A stretch of DNA of 13,379 nucleotides from Bacteroidales bacterium (GTDB lineage: Bacteria > Bacteroidota > Bacteroidia > Bacteroidales > UBA932), in the NCBI GenBank assembly GCA_017478685.1, contig JAFVDC010000081.1:1-13379 (forward strand), in the 5' to 3' direction. A program made the translations under genes and the position numbers. This document shows, in pieces, positions 12,544 through 13,379 of this stretch. The notes under the pieces are model-generated. The model worked only from the letters and a program-made list of their open reading frames with translations. It did no database searches and was not told the DNA's origin. Every line of letters starts with the position of its first letter. Position 1 is the first letter of the stretch.

Positions 12544-13379
12544 ATGACTTTTACCATGATTGTGGAGCTGCTCATTGTTCTGGCAGCGCTGTATGTGGGT
12601 TCCCGTTACGGGTCCCTTGCCCTTGGGGCCATTTCAGGCATCGGCCTGGCTATACTTGTGTTCGGTTTCGGCCTGAAGCCCGGAACTCCTCCCACGGATG
12701 TAATATACATTATCATTGCGGCCGTAACCTGCGCTGGTACGCTGCAGGCTTCCGGAGGTATGGACTGGATGATCCAGATTGCCGAAAAAATGCTCAGGAA
12801 GAACCCTCAGCACATTACTTTCCTTGGGCCCCTGGTGACTTTTTTCCTTACGGTTCTGGTGGGCACTGGCCATGTGGTATACACCATAATGCCCATTATC
12901 TGCGACATCGCGCTAAAGAAGAACATCCGCCCCGAGCGCCCTTGCGGCGTGGCTTCCGTGGCATCCCAGGTTGGCATCACCTGCTCTCCCATTGCGGCTG
13001 CCGTTGTGGCTTTTGTTACAATTTCAAATGCCAATGGTTACATGGTCAGCATCCCTCAGGTGCTCATGGTGACAATTCCGGCCTGCGTTTGCGGTCTCAT
13101 GTGCGCCGCTGCGGCTTCTTACAAGAGGGGTAAAGACCTTGACAAGGACCCCGATTTCCTTGCCCGCAAGGCCGATCCCGAAATGTACAAGTTCATGTAT
13201 GGCCACAGCGCCACCACCCTTGACCGTGAAATAACAAAGGAGGCGAAGGCATCCGTGTTCATCTTCCTTGGCGCCCTCCTTGTGATTGTGGCATTTGCAT
13301 TCTGCCAGATGATAAAGGTGGACGGCGAGTCCCTTGCCAAGGTAATCAACCTTCCCAAGATGAACATCTGCATCCAGAT
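12544..13379 (+). CDS. dcuB: Anaerobic C4-dicarboxylate transporter, DcuA/DcuB family, 3' end beyond window
   Basis: 278 complete codons with no stop before the window edge; family members have about 440 residues. The protein begins MTFTMIVELLIVLAALYVGS, aligning by memory with E. coli DcuB MLFTIQL..., which favours this start over the ATG at 12556. Strong family signatures follow: G-L-K-P-G-T-P-P-T-D-V, T-L-Q-A-S-G-G-M-D, G-T-G-H-V-V-Y-T-I-M-P-I-I, K-K-N-I-R-P-E-R-P, S-Q-V-G-I-T-C-S-P-I and Y-K-R-G-K-D-L-D-K-D. About six hydrophobic helices are visible. These inner-membrane antiporters exchange fumarate, malate or aspartate for succinate during anaerobic growth. DcuB is favoured over DcuA by overall resemblance, but substrate preference is not proven. 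It forms its own transcription unit after the terminator at 12431-12469. Confidence 0.9.
   Translation, partial: MTFTMIVELLIVLAALYVGSRYGSLALGAISGIGLAILVFGFGLKPGTPPTDVIYIIIAAVTCAGTLQASGGMDWMIQIAEKMLRKNPQHITFLGPLVTFFLTVLVGTGHVVYTIMPIICDIALKKNIRPERPCGVASVASQVGITCSPIAAAVVAFVTISNANGYMVSIPQVLMVTIPACVCGLMCAAAASYKRGKDLDKDPDFLARKADPEMYKFMYGHSATTLDREITKEAKASVFIFLGALLVIVAFAFCQMIKVDGESLAKVINLPKMNICIQ

Noticed and set aside
12453..13133. Plus-strand open frame of 226 codons starting inside the terminator
   Set aside because: It is in a different frame from the DcuB-like protein, which matches its family along the same stretch. The composition is rich in His, Cys and Arg as expected of an out-of-frame shadow, and it begins within the terminator's loop/stem.

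Overview
The window is a dense stretch of plus-strand bacterial genes at moderately high GC. It most likely comes from an anaerobic, gut-type Bacteroidales (Bacteroidota). The evidence is family-level resemblance: the C-terminal end of HolB followed directly by a RicT/PSP1 protein with the Bacteroidota-style N-terminus, a TrmB with the Bacteroidota 'FSDPQ' motif instead of 'FPDPWPK', and a DUF3108 protein and an RseC-like protein ahead of an rnfBCDGEA cluster. Most starts also lack a clear Shine-Dalgarno sequence. Genus cannot be fixed from the sequence alone.

Layout: (1) 1-2581 holds the end of holB, then ricT, trmB and a short MerR-type regulator, joined by ATGA or TAATG overlaps or a gap of a few bases. 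(2) 2578-5707 holds a Nif3-like protein, a coiled-coil C4 zinc-ribbon protein and the replicative helicase dnaB. (3) 5707-6938 holds a secreted DUF3108 protein and a small RseC-like membrane protein. (4) 6942-11956 holds the complete six-gene Rnf complex in the order B-C-D-G-E-A. (5) 11982-12416 is a small outer-membrane beta-barrel protein, followed by a strong intrinsic terminator (12431-12469). (6) 12544 to the window end is a DcuA/DcuB-type C4-dicarboxylate transporter with its own probable promoter; it is cut off by the window edge.

How the genes work together: the first half is housekeeping (replication clamp loader and helicase, tRNA m7G methylation, metal-binding accessory proteins). 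The second half is anaerobic energy metabolism. Rnf couples ferredoxin oxidation and NAD+ reduction to ion export, and DcuB-type antiporters exchange fumarate and succinate, which fits a succinate-forming fermenter. There is no obvious terminator from the start of the window to 12431, so genes up to rnfA may be read as one or a few overlapping transcripts.

The most unusual thing here is inside trmB. A long imperfect palindrome (arms 1972-2000 and 2033-2061, 27 of 29 positions matching, with a nested hairpin at 2001-2015) sits in frame in the coding sequence. It is exactly 30 codons long, has no stop triplet on either strand, and encodes a proline/glycine-rich stretch that I would not expect in TrmB. 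Outer inverted arms and an 8-bp direct repeat flank it. It looks like a protein-embedded palindromic mobile element, similar in concept to the Rickettsia palindromic elements. I know of no such element described in Bacteroidales, but I could not run a search.
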